Assembly (NCBI RefSeq): GCF_024323335.1
Contig: NC_066583.1
Span: 13,606,665-13,670,664 of the forward strand
Source: Lathyrus oleraceus
Taxonomy: Eukaryota; Streptophyta; Magnoliopsida; Fabales; Fabaceae
DNA length: 64,000 nt
Reading direction: 5' to 3'
Each line of letters opens with the position of its first letter. The first letter of the stretch is position 1. Below the pieces are notes generated by a model. The model did no database searches. It was given only the letters and a program-made list of their open reading frames with translations, and was not told the DNA's origin. A program made the translations under genes and the position numbers. Of the stretch, positions 12,037-22,782 are shown in pieces.

Positions 12037-12942
12037 ATGGTGATGAATCATCCGAACATGCATTTTCCGGTGAGTCTCCCAATTCTGAAGAATCAAAATT
12101 ACGAGAATTGGTGCGAGCAAATAAATGTTGTCTTTTGTTATCAAGATCTTTGGGATCTTGTGAAGGAGGGAGTGACGCTGCTTGCAGCAAATGCAACAGA
12201 TGAAGAAAAGGTTGCGCACAAAGAATTGAAGAAGAAAGATTATGCAACTCTATTTATGATCCACCAATGCGTTGATGCATACAATTTTGAAAAGGTTAGT
12301 GATGTTGAATCAGCGAAAGGAGCATGGGAAATTCTTGAAAACTCGTTCTGAAGCGCAGAAAAGGTGAATGAGGTGAGGTTACAAACTCATAAAAGAGCGT
12401 ATGAATTGCTTCAGATGGAAGACAATGAAAGCATAACTGATTTTTTCACTAGGGTTACAAAATTGGTGAATCAAATCAAGGTATATGGAGAAGTGTTGAC
12501 ATCAAGATCAGTTGTTGCAAAGATCTTGAGGTCATTGGCTCAAAAATTCGACCACGTGGTAGTAGCCATAGAATAGGCAAAAGATTTTGCAAAGGAAGAG
12601 CTTCAAGGGACGCTTGAATGTCATGAATAAAGAATAGTTGAAAGAGTTGCAGGCAATTCGAAGAGTGATGTGGCTTACCAAACGCAATTAGCAAGAGAAA
12701 AGAAAGGCAAAGGGAAATGGTTCGACCATAAAAGTAGAGGAGGCTACAACAATTCGACTGGTCGAATCAGAGAAAGCCGTCATACCAAAGCAACCAAAGA
12801 GGTGGTGTTGCAGGTAGAGGAAGAGATGGTGGTCAAAAACCTGAAAAAAGTCACATTTAGTGTTTCAATTGTTAGAAGTATGGTTATTACTCTAGTAATT
12901 ATCCTAAAAAACAAAAGAATCAAGATAATGATGCAAAGTTAG
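12037..12942 (+). pseudogene. gag: Copia gag (UBN2-type), disabled
   Basis: A single frame from ATG 12037 encodes the usual copia gag opening (a F-x-G-x-NYENW-like segment, LWDLVKEG, KDYATLFMI, AKGAWEIL). It has stops at 12349-12351, 12574-12576 and 12628-12630, and continues in the same frame after each (VNEVRLQTHKRAYELLQM, ITDFFTRV, ILRSL). A CFNC-like zinc-knuckle remnant follows at about 12860-12910 in another frame. The protein would have formed virus-like particles that package the RNA. It begins 47 bp after the LTR, as is normal for copia. Confidence 0.8.
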
Positions 12943-13016
12943 CAAAGCATGAAGAAGAAGATATGTTGATGATGGTCAAAACAAGAGATGAAGAAAGATT
13001 CTAGGACCAATGGTAC

Positions 13017-13281
13017 TTGGACTCAGGATGCTCACCACACATGACTGGTAGGAAAGATTTGTTTGTCAACATTAAACCCCCAATGAAGAACATGGTAAAA
13101 TTTTCAAATGACAATACTCTAGAAGCTAAAGGTATTGGTTATGTTATGATTATGAGGAAAGATTGCAAAAGGTCAGTAATTTCTAGTATATTGTATATAC
13201 CAAGCATGAAAAGTAATTTTTCCAGCATAGGATAGTTGGTCGAAAAGAACTACAAAGTGTAGATTAAAGATATGATGATTA
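13017..13281 (+). pseudogene. Copia aspartic protease remnant
   Basis: The frame contains YLDSGCSPHMTGRKDLF, where DSG is the active-site triad of copia proteases, then a VKFSNDN..GIGYV flap-like segment and LYIPSMKSNFSSIG. A TAG at 13233-13235 follows SSIG, and more family-like sequence continues for about 40 bp until the LTR at 13282 cuts it off. Integrase, RT and RNase H are absent. Confidence 0.8.
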
Positions 13282-13906
13282 TGTAAGACCCCAATTTTGA
13301 TCCTAAGATGTCTCATCATATGCATTGGCTTTGGGATCACACCTTGCCATCCTCCTTATCCCTCATTCATTAGGTTTGCATTGGGAGAGATCACCAAGCA
13401 CATTTGATTGTACCATGCCTTTATTTTTCTTTGTTTACTAACCAAAATACAAAAATATGTCTATGGATAGCTTTGTTTATTTTATAGTTAATGTGTGCAT
13501 CCATCAATGCCTTATCAAGCTCACAACTAGGGTTTAAGACCCTTAGTGCAAGGAGATCAATCCAGAGATGATTCACAATGGTTCTAGACATCATATATGG
13601 ATTCCCATGTTATTCATTTATCATTTGGATCAAGAAATCATCAAGAGTTTGAATCTTGTTTTCCTTGGAAACCCTAATTCATCTGGGTATCTTGTGTGAC
13701 TTTCTCATCAAGCTTCTTCAACAATTGGCCCAATACATCAAGGGATACTTCATTTCGTATCACCTTATGCATATATAATCCTCCATGAGCCCAAAAGAGC
13801 AAGAGAACTTCAATTTTTCAAGTTGGTTCAAAGAGGTTGACCAGAGAAAGTCAATTGGTCAAAACTGGGGTTCACTACACCCTATCTCCTACAATATTTG
13901 TCATAT
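13282..13906 (+). repeat. Ogre-like LTR, first piece (split by element B)
   Basis: It begins TGTAAGACCCCAATTTTG, the head shared with the other Ogre-like LTRs here. It is cut at 13906, where element B starts; B's target duplication CATAT is at 13902-13906 and 28102-28106. The LTR resumes at 28107. It inserted into the copia protease. No matching duplication of GATTA (13277-13281) was found at a far end. Confidence 0.75.
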
Positions 13907-14775
13907 TGTTCGCTGTTGATTTTGGCGAACAACCTCTGGTTTTCCAAAACTTATTAAATTGGGTTACTTGCAGGATTAACCATACAAATCCTAGGACATG
14001 TGAAAATTTAAATAACTTTGTAACTCTTTAGAACAACCTTTGTATCTTTTATTTGGTTTACTAAGTCTTTCATGTACGAAAGATATTGACTAAAAGTGCT
14101 TAAGTAAAAGTAAACTTAACAAGACTAAGATAAATGGAGAAAAAATAAATGGCGAAGAATAAATTGCATCAAGTAAATGCAAAGGATAAATGACTGGTAA
14201 ATATAAAGGAAAATTGATAAAGAACTTTGAAATTTATAAGATAAAACTTTAAAGAAATGGTGTTTGTTCACACGTGCATTTTCCAGATAAGACTCTTTTC
14301 TCTCACACGGGTACTTTGAGTATTTTGCAGGAATTTTGTACAAGTTTTTACACCCTCATTCTGATAACAACTATCCTATTTATATACAAACAAAATAATT
14401 GTCACTAACGAATAAATCCTAAAACTATGACACTTGGCTCTCTGCATGACTTCCTTTCGCCGGGTGCTTCCACGCGTCTTCTGCCAAACGTGATAACTCT
14501 TTTGAATTTGAATTTCCGCTTTACGTCGAAATGGCGCGTCTCCTCAGACTTGTCGAATTGTCGAAATATCATAACATCATCCATACTTGTCAAAGACGTC
14601 TTTTTCGTCTGCAAACATCTTCTTCTGTCGAAATATCGAACCACCAATCTGTCGAAGTGTCGAAAACACTTATCAACTAAATTATCGAAAACACTATTCT
14701 TTTTGCAAGCATCTCCATTTGTCGAAAACACTATTCTGCTTATTAATTTCATGGCGTCAAAAATACATGTATACA
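13907..14775 (-). repeat. Element B 3' LTR
   Basis: 869 bp, TGTTCGCTGTTG...ATGTATACA on the plus strand. On the minus strand a TATATAAATAG box lies at about 14376-14386. Clusters of TCGAAATGTCGAA-like words occur near 14550-14730. It is paired with 27233-28101. Confidence 0.95.
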
Positions 14776-14790
14776 AATTGCCCCCCAGCA
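14776..14790 (-). other. Element B polypurine tract
   Basis: The minus strand reads TGCTGGGGGGCAATT immediately before the 3' LTR. This is the normal position for plus-strand DNA priming. Confidence 0.75.
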
Positions 14791-15034
14791 AAGATGTTTC
14801 GACTACTCTGGAGAAACAATCATTTGTTGTCAACCAATATTTCGATGCCATGTCATTTAATTCCACTATTTCCAAGCTTTTATAATCTCAAGTTCCCAAA
14901 CAGATTCATCATTACACTTTTTCAAAAAACGTCATGTCTAGCCCACGTTTAGACCTTACCCCCATCACTTCCTAAACCTAACATCATAGCCTTTTTCAAC
15001 TTCCACATCTTCATCATCACCGTTGTGATTCAGC

Positions 15035-15094
15035 CACGTGTCCCACGATTATCATCAAAAACTCAAATGTTTTTATCATCTTCCCTTATAAATA
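15035..15094 (+). promoter_or_regulatory. Putative promoter of the antisense gene (G-box and TATA box)
   Basis: A CACGTG G-box at 15035-15040 is followed by TATAAATA at 15087-15094, 110 bp before the ATG at 15204, with a CT-rich leader-like stretch between. The spacing fits a plant RNA polymerase II promoter. It lies inside the element but outside the LTR and faces away from it. It is inferred from sequence only. Confidence 0.5.
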
Positions 15095-15203
15095 CTCACA
15101 ACCTATTTTCTCTGAAACTTTTTTTTACGCTTCAAACTTTCTTCTTCATACCCATTTTCATACTTTCAACTTTCCTGAAAAAATTTCTTTGTTCTTCTCA
15201 ACA

Positions 15204-18200
15204 ATGGCTCCTCCAAAATCTTCCAGCAGCAAACACTCCAAGAAGACCCAAGATTCAACACTTCATCCTGCGCACGAGTAGAATGGACCAATGATTGTTG
15301 GAAATCAACAATACGTTCCTGAACCTCCCAATGAGAGAGAGAAGGAATGTATCTACAAATCCCAGGTATTAATTCTTGTTCTTGTTTCTGGTATTTGTCA
15401 CGCTATGTTAGGTCCATTCCCCAATCCAGATATTAAACCAGATTGTCTGAAAGAATTTTTTTCCCACCTATTTCCATACCAAACCCATAGGTGCTGGAGT
15501 AAAACCTCAACCTCAAGAAAAAACTGTAGAACAAATTGACCCACAAAGTTCGACTGATGATGGAGAGTTGAATTTAACTTATTTGAATTATGCTAGGATC
15601 TTTAGAACTTGTCCATGGTCGAAAGACCCTTCAGACTATTTATCGTGGCTAGATAAGGTTGAAAAGATTAAAGGAGATCTCTGGAAGGAAATAGGCATTT
15701 TCGACCTCATTCAATTGTCGAGAGTAGGACCCAACATTTTCCCCAATATGCTTTTAGCTTCCCTCTATTTTTGGGATAGTACCTATAACACTTTTCACCT
15801 TCCTTGTGGGATGGTCACACCCACTCTCTTCGACGCAACAGCCATCGTTGGCCTTCGCCCCAATGGGATAGATTTCGACCCCACCAACCTAAATGAAGAT
15901 TCTATAGCTTTCGACACTAGCTTTGCTCCATACTCTTTATTCATGTCTCATTATCATGACAAGGATACCACAGAAGTCTCGGATGTCGAACATATAGCCT
16001 TTTTGACTCTATGGCTAACAAAATATGTGTTTTTCTCCCGTTCCCTCCAAGTTGCCAAAAGATTCATCACTATGGCCAATCAGTTTCACGCAGGAACCAA
16101 ACTATGCTTAAGTGAAATGATTTTGGCGAATCTTTACGAATCCTTGAGTGAGAGTGTAAAGTTTTTGAAAACCATCAAAGACAGAGGTAAAATCAATTTG
16201 TCAGGACCTTTCTGGCTTTTACAATTATGGCTCAATGCCACCTTTGAAGCTTCTCTTCCTGTAAAACACGAAGTGAACGAAGAAAAAGTGAAGGACATGA
16301 CTGTCGAATGGCCTAGGTTGGTGCAACTAACGCCAACTGATGAAGGAATTAGCCTTCGACAAGCTTTCAACGATTATGTCATGATGTTTTCCAGAAGGTA
16401 TCATTTTACTTCGACCATGGCACCCTTTGCTAGTAGAAAAATTGGAGTTGAATGGTTTACCCAACAACTGCCTTTGGAAATGCAGAAGGATGAGAATATA
16501 TTTTTGGATGTTTGGGAATCATTTTTAACCCCCGGGCTCCTTTTTTCCCATCATAACGTGACCAAAACCCAAATAGCTTTGATAGTCTACCAACCCAATC
16601 TCGTTGCTAGACAGTTTGGCTTGATCCAAATAAAACCTCGACCCATCTTCCCAAAGAAAGGATCTATCATTTTTTACAACTCCCTTCATAATGAAGATAA
16701 GAGCAAAGAGTTGTCGAAGAAGCTAACTGATGATTCTCTTGATATTCGACCAGTGATCTTTCGACCATATTTTCTCTGTACTCCTGAGTTTGATGAATGG
16801 TGGAAGGATTATTATTCTACCAGATTTTTTGACGTAACAGCCTTCACCACACATTTAACAAATGCTTTTGCTTTCGTGCAGGATCGGACCAAAAAAGGTA
16901 TTCAAAGACACATTAAAGAAATACAAAAATTTCAAAAATATTTTGAAACCGTGTATAGACCTGATGATCTTAGTCGAACCATACGCGAAGCAGCAGTAAT
17001 TTTAAAACATAAATTGACGGAGAGGTTTGAAAAATTGTCATTGCCTTCACATGTTCGACCAGAAGCGCGCTATGACCTGGCTTTCAGCTGTCATCCACCA
17101 AAATTTCCTCCTCTACCAACTGCTGAGTTTGGCGTGGCATTAAGCCCTTCATTTCCAGATTAGTTCGTTTGTGGGGACTATATGAAACTTCTTCGTCAAC
17201 ATTACAAAAAACCTGCTGAGCGTGTGGTTCCGACTAAGTATCATCTGGACGATTACCAATGACACCTTCATATTGGAATAGAACACGTTCGCGTGGAAAG
17301 TCCCATTCTTGAAGGTGTTAACAGAAAACACGAATTTTCTTTTGTTGTTCTAACTATATTATCATGTATTTCTTATATTTGTTTCTAATTTTCCTTTCTT
17401 TCCTTAGCCGTAAAGATCCCTACCAAGAAAGCTTCTGTCGAAGCGTCACCAAGTGTTGCTAAGAAACCTTCGACAAAGGTACAAACCTCACCCTTTTCAT
17501 TTATTCTTTTTCCTTTTAAGAAATTAACCGGCTTTGGTTTGCATGACTAGGTAAGTCGAAAGCCCCCACCAGTCCAAAAAAGAAAGAAAGAAGAGGAGAA
17601 AGTTTCCAATGAAGAATCTGGTGATGAATCTCCAGAGCCAAACCCCCTTCCTCAGGAGAAGACAAAAAACAAGAGGGTATCTTCCCAAAGATCCATTGTT
17701 AAGTCAGCTAAAAAAGATTCTTCAAGTACTCCAACTGCCAAACTTCAGTCGAAGGATACAGAGAGTGGGAAATCTAGTTTTAATACTGAGATTCCTGAGG
17801 TAAATCCTTATTTCGACTATCTATGTTCATCTTCATTGCATTTTTTTTCTTCTAACTTAGAATTATTTTCAGAAACAATTCACTGTCGGAGGAAAATCTA
17901 CAGATAAAAACAAACCAAAACCTGATAGTGGTTCTGTTCTCAAAACTGTCAGCTCGACGTCCACTTCTCCGAAGGATTCGACAAAAGGATCAACAATGGA
18001 GATGGCGCTGACAAAAATTAATCATGAACCTGAGAAAACTCTGGAAGAGACAGTCCAAGAAGAAGATATCCCCAAAAATGATCATGACAGATAGACTGTA
18101 GCAGAATTCGACGCTACAATGAGTGAAGCTTCTGAAGACGATTCTTCTTCTCATCCAAGATTAAATGCTGCAAATAAGGGCGATGACACTAACATGGAAA

Positions 18201-19103
18201 CTGGGGTCGAAGATGACCATGAAGAAGAAACTGCTAAAGATGAGGATGACCAGTCGAAACAACCAGATGCTGGGAAAACTTTAGGGCGAAGCACTCAACC
18301 CGCTCCTGACCAGACCAAAGGAAGTGCCATATCAACTGGTTCGACTGGTTTCTCTCGCGAAGAGCTTGAGAGTCTCAAGGTGCAGAAACCCTTAGAATAT
18401 CTTAAGGCCATGCTTAGCGCTCGTTACAATTTTCAAGATTCTTCGCAAAGCAGTTCGACTACCTCTGGGGCCACTTCTGAAGCGCAATCTCTTGACAACA
18501 TCTTGACCAAGATTAAGACGAAAATCCTTGATGTTGATTTGTTCAAAGTTTTAGAAGAAAGTGCCACTGCTCATATTGAACTCAAGAAGATTTTGAAACA
18601 AATAAACATCTTGGAAACTTCTGCTGAGGTTGGCAATTTTGTGATGGAGCTGATGACCCTCATTGACTTGGCGACTGCAGACCTTCATCGTCAAAGAGAT
18701 ATTTCCCAGCAAATCTCCACAAAAATCTGAGACTCAAGTTGCTGAATGGGATGCTGTTGCTACTTCGACTGACGAAGTTTCAAAGCTGCAGCAACTTTCT
18801 GAAACTTATATCAAAGAAGTTGCTGCTTGTGATGATAATATCCAGAAATGGGAGAAACAAATAGTTGTTCTTCAAGAAAAAATCTCCCAAGAGAAAAAGC
18901 GCAGAGCATCCATACAACAACCTAAGCAAAATGAGATTGATGACGAACTGAAGGTGGGTATTCGACATGCAGAAAGGGCTCAGCAACTTAGTCAAGAGAT
19001 TGAGACTCTCTCTACCCACAGAAGTCTTTGTGATCATCGACTCCAGTTTCAGAAAAAGAAATTTGCCACATTGAAGGAAGCTTTTGCTAGTATCAAATTG
19101 TAG
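15204..19103 (+). pseudogene. Antisense plant-mobile-domain gene carried by element B (4 exons, disabled)
   Basis: The gene runs opposite to gag-pol. A reconstructible exon pattern is 15204-17314, 17408-17478, 17551-17799 and 17873-19103. All three introns (about 72-93 bp) are GT-AG and keep phase. Exon 1 encodes a plant-mobile-domain-like protein: GMVTPTLFDATAIVGLRPNG at 15808-15867, TLWLTKYVFFSRSL, and a SGPFWLLQLWL segment. Exons 2-4 encode a Lys/Ser-rich then acidic linker and a C-terminal coiled coil (YIKEVAACDDNIQKWEKQIV). Lesions: TAG 15279, a frameshift near 15485, TAG 17161, TGA 17260, TAG 18092, and a frameshift near 18700. Its end converges on integrase, 85 bp away. Related domains occur in host MAIN/MAIL proteins and in other transposons; its role in the element is unknown. 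Confidence 0.8.
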
Positions 19104-19188
19104 TCGAATTAGTTTAACAATTCTCATCCCTTTGAGGCTTTCTTTGTAATAACTTTGGTGCCAAATTTGTTTGGCAAAGCTATCACAA

Positions 19189-20583
19189 TTATTCTACTGC
19201 TATTTTTACTTCTTGCAATATTAGCTTATTTTTTTTCAAATACTTGCCATTTATCTTTAAGATTCTCTCGTCTTTTCCTATCTCTTCAATCTCATACGCA
19301 CCATTTGAAAAACTTTTCAAAATCTGGAAAGGTCATTCCCACTTAGGAGACCATTTTCCCATTAATCTATCTTTTCGATCCATAGGAAGGATTACTTTCC
19401 AAACAAGATCACCAATTAAAAAGGTCTTGAATTTTACTTTCTTATTGTAAAACTTTTTGACTCTTTCTTTTTGTCTCTTTATTAGATCTAGTGCACGCAA
19501 CCTTTCTTCGTCTAAATCAACTAATTCGTCCATCATCATATTCCAATATATATCTGATGGAATTTCATAATGCCTTTGAACTCTAACTGATTGCAAATAT
19601 ATTTCGACTGGTAAAACCGCATCATGTCCATAGGTCAACTTAAATGGAGTCGAATTTGTTGCTTCTTTTGGAGATGTTCGACAAGCCCACAAAACTTGAT
19701 CTAAAGTTTTATGCCAGTTTTTAGGTTTTCTCCCCTCGTGCTTTTTGATCAAATTTATCACTACCTTGTTGGCTGCTTCAACTTGTCCATTGGCTTGAGC
19801 ATAGTAAGGTGTCGAAGTAAGGAGTTTAAGTCTTGTTTCTTGTGCAAATTTCTGCATATTTTTACCAGTGAACACAGATCCTTGATCTGTTGTTATTGTT
19901 TCTGGTATCCCAAATCTATAAATTATGTGCTTTTGGATAAAATCTATAACTGCTTCTTGATCCACATTTACCAATGGTATGGCTTCAATCCACTTAGTAA
20001 AATAGTCTATTCCAACCAAAATGTACTTTTGCCCTTTTGAAGAAGCTGGTCGAATTTCACCAATCAAGTCTAAAGCCCAACCTCTAAATGGCCAAGGCTT
20101 TATAATTGAATGCAACTCACTTGCAGGAACATGTGGTATGCCTGCATGTACTTGACATTCCTGACAACCTTTTGCAAATTCGACACAGTCCTTCAGCATT
20201 GTTGGCCAATACATTCCTTGTTGGAATAATAACCATTTCATTTTATGACCTGCTTGGTGTGCGCCACACGCTCCATTGTGCACATTCGACAAAGCTATGT
20301 AAGCTTCATCTTCACCTAAGAATTTCAACAAGCCTCCTTCTGCAGTCTTTTTGAACAATTTGTTTCCAAAAAGTACATAACTTAAAGCTCTATATTTTAC
20401 CTTTCTTTCGGCTTTCTGATTTGGGTCTTGTAGATAATCCTTGATGGGCTTTCTCCAGTCTTCAATTCCTGAATCATCTATATTGAATATCTCAAAATTT
20501 TCTTCGTCACCATATCCTAATCTTATTGACTCCAAATCTGATGGGGACAATTTGGTAGATATGACTCTTCCTCTGACTTTCAA
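19189..20583 (-). pseudogene. Element B integrase
   Basis: The order of motifs is complete. An HHCC zinc-binding domain (NVHNGACGAHQAGHK, then CQECQ) is followed by the DDE core with D in ALDLIG, D in TTDQGSVF and E in ANGQVEAANK. A C-terminal KVKFKTFLIGDLVW segment leads into the GPY/F-type module. A TGA at 19333-19335 replaces a Gly codon in that module, and the frame then continues to TAA at 19189-19191. The upstream junction with RNase H is shifted near 20585. Integrase inserts the cDNA; this copy is probably inactive because of the stop. Confidence 0.88.
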
Positions 20584-21097
20584 TAGCCTTTTCTAACTTT
20601 TCCTTCGACACTTTGTATCCTGACGCAAGTTGAGCAAGGTCATTTGCCTCTTGATTCTCCACCCTGGGAGTGTGCCTAAAGGCCACATTGTCGAATTCCT
20701 TGAGAAGTCTATTAGCTATTACAAAGTACATGATTAAATTTTCTTTCACACATTTATATTCTTTAGTCAACTGCTTTATCACCAGTTCAGAGTCACCCAT
20801 TATTTCGACTCTTATTGCCCCCAATTCCAACAATATTTCAAGTCCAGTAATCAAAGCTTCATATTCTGCTTCATTACTTGAACACAGACTTTCAACTTTA
20901 TACTTGAATTTTGTTGGAATTCTGTCAGGAGAAATAATCAACATCCCAACACCAGTTCCATTCTTATGACTGGAACCGTCGAAATACAGTTTCCATGGTT
21001 CTAATTCGACATACTCTACATTTTCGTCTATAGAGTGGTCAGCTATAAAATCAGCAACCACTTGTCCTTTCACAGCCTTTATAGGCAAATATTTCAA
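20507..21097 (-). pseudogene. Element B second RNase H (Tat-clade additional RNase H)
   Basis: A typical RNase H fold begins with WKLYFDGSSHKNGTGVG (first catalytic Asp). It continues with SSNEAEYEALI (Glu), MGDSELV (Asp) and a terminal ENQEANDLAQLA (Asp). This full-length RNase H comes after the normal polymerase-linked RNase H, an arrangement found in Tat elements. The frame is separated from the preceding domain by TAG 21104-21106 and runs out of frame near 20585. Confidence 0.85.
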
Positions 21098-21103
21098 GGA
21101 ATA

Positions 21104-21490
21104 CTATGTCAATGCTAAAGCCCATTTTCCGATTCGACTATGTAAAATAGATTTAGATAACATGTATTTTATTACGTCGAAATGAGAAGAAATGTACACA
21201 TCAACAGGCTTTATATAATGCTTTAATTTCATACAAGAAAAATATGCACATAAACATAGTTTTTCTATAATACTATATCTAGTTTCAGCATCATTTAGGA
21301 CTCTACTGAGATAATAGATGGCCCTTTTGACGCCATTCTGATCTTCTTGGCACAGCATACTTCCTAATATTTTGTCTGATGCCGAAATGTACAATCTCAT
21401 ACTTCTTTTTCTACAAGGAGATATTAGAATTGGAGGACTAGCCAGGCATTCCTTGATTTTGTCAAAGGCAGCTTGTTGTTCTTGCCCCAT
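21104..21490 (-). pseudogene. Element B RT-linked RNase H
   Basis: The segment EQQAAFDKIKECLASPPIL..LYISASDKILGSMLCQE..YYLSRVLNDAETRYSIIEK is the standard RNase H following Ty3/gypsy RT. The usual catalytic Asp in the YxD-type motif reads as YISASD. It is shifted one base relative to RT near 21490-21495 and ends at TAG 21104. The following catalytic function may be taken over by the second RNase H. Confidence 0.85.
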
Positions 21491-22782
21491 GCAAAGTCTT
21501 CCTTATTTAGTCGAAGTAGAGGAGAGAAGGCTTGCGTTTTTCCACTAAGGTTGGAGATAAACCTTCTAAGAAAGTCGATTTTCCCCAGCAGAGACTGCAG
21601 CCCTTTTTTCGTTGATGGCGCTTTCGCCTCCATTATGGATTTGGCTTTGTTTTCATTTATTTCGATCCCCTTCTTGTGGACCACAAAACCTAAGAAATCA
21701 CCCGCCTGCACACCAAAAGCACATTTAAGGGGATTCATTTTTAAACCAAACTTCCTCGTCCTTTCAAAGGATTGTCGAAGATGGTCTATATGACTTTTCC
21801 TTGAAACAGACTTGATCACAATATCATCAATGTACACTTGCATGAAAGTTTCAATAAAGTCATGAAAAATGGAATTCATAGCCCGTTGGTAAGTTGCTCC
21901 AGCATTTTTTAAACCAAAGGGCATTCCTACCCATTCGTACGTTCCTATTGCTCCAGGACAACGGAAGGTTGTTTTAGGAACATCTTCTTCAGCAATAAAA
22001 ATTTGATTATAGCCAGAGTATCCATCTAGCATACTTAAATACTCGTGGCCTGCTGCGGAATCTATAAGCATTTTTGCCACTGGCATAGGATATTCATTCT
22101 TTAGGGTAGCTGAATTTAAATCTCGAAAATCAATGCATACCCTAAGTTTGCCATTTTTCTTAATTACAGGAACTATATTTGCAATCCATTCGACATACCT
22201 GGTTGTGCGGATGAACTTGCATTTTAGAAGTCTTTCGACCTCTTCTTTTATTTTCGACAGAATCTCTGGTGCGAAGCATCTTGGAGTCTGCTTTACTGGC
22301 TTCTTTCCTTCCATTATTGGCAGCTGCAATTCGACCAAACTTCTATCTAAACCAGGCATCTCGTCATAATCCCATGCGAAGCAGTCTTTGAACTCTTTCA
22401 GCAACTGAACTATTTCAACTTTGAACTGGGGGTCCATCTTTGCGCTTATGTAGGTTGGTCTACTTTCTGCCCCCAGTCCTAAATTTATTTCTTCTAATGG
22501 ATCCTACGCCACCATCTTCACGTTAGTTGACACTGGATCTTTTTCGAACCCCAGAGGTTCGTCATCATAAATGGCGTCAAGCTTTTGGTGTTGCCATTCG
22601 CCCATCTGGTTGTTATCATAATCTTTTGCAACGTCTCTTTGGGGACATTGTTCCTTGGAATTTTCTTTGCTGGCTTCGACAGCCATATACTTTACTTCGG
22701 CCTCAAGGGCCTCTTTGAGTTTGTTGTCGGCTATGTAAGTCGTAATTCTTTCGAGCGCTGATTCTTTACTCATCATCATCAA
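21424..22782 (-). pseudogene. Element B reverse transcriptase
   Basis: One frame from 22782 has a stop at 22504 and continues through RT. Seen are WIANIVPVIKKNGKLRVCID (start of the fingers), DGYSGYNQI, MPFGLKNAGATYQRAMN and the YIDDIV catalytic Asp pair. Thumb sequence GDFLGFVVHKKGIEINENK follows, then a shift into the RNase H frame at about 21490. All catalytic residues are present. The N-terminal 22504-22782 part is the linker after protease and differs in frame from the ORF above it. Confidence 0.9.

Larger units (their letters stand above)
11504..13281 (+). mobile_element. Decayed Ty1/copia element, 5' part, truncated by an Ogre-like LTR
   Basis: The 5' LTR (11504-11989) is followed by an initiator-tRNA-Met-type primer site, a copia gag with several in-frame stops, a zinc-knuckle remnant and the start of the aspartic protease. 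The sequence stops abruptly at 13281, where a TGTAAGACCCC-type LTR begins. I could not find the remainder of this copia in the window. The stops and frameshifts indicate an old copy. Confidence 0.8.

Noticed and set aside
15366..15490. Intron between 15365 (CAG|GTATT) and 15490 (CCATAG) in the antisense gene
   Set aside because: Joining them gives an immediate stop in the resulting frame, while the intervening sequence is itself open and protein-like; a frameshift near 15485 explains the data better.
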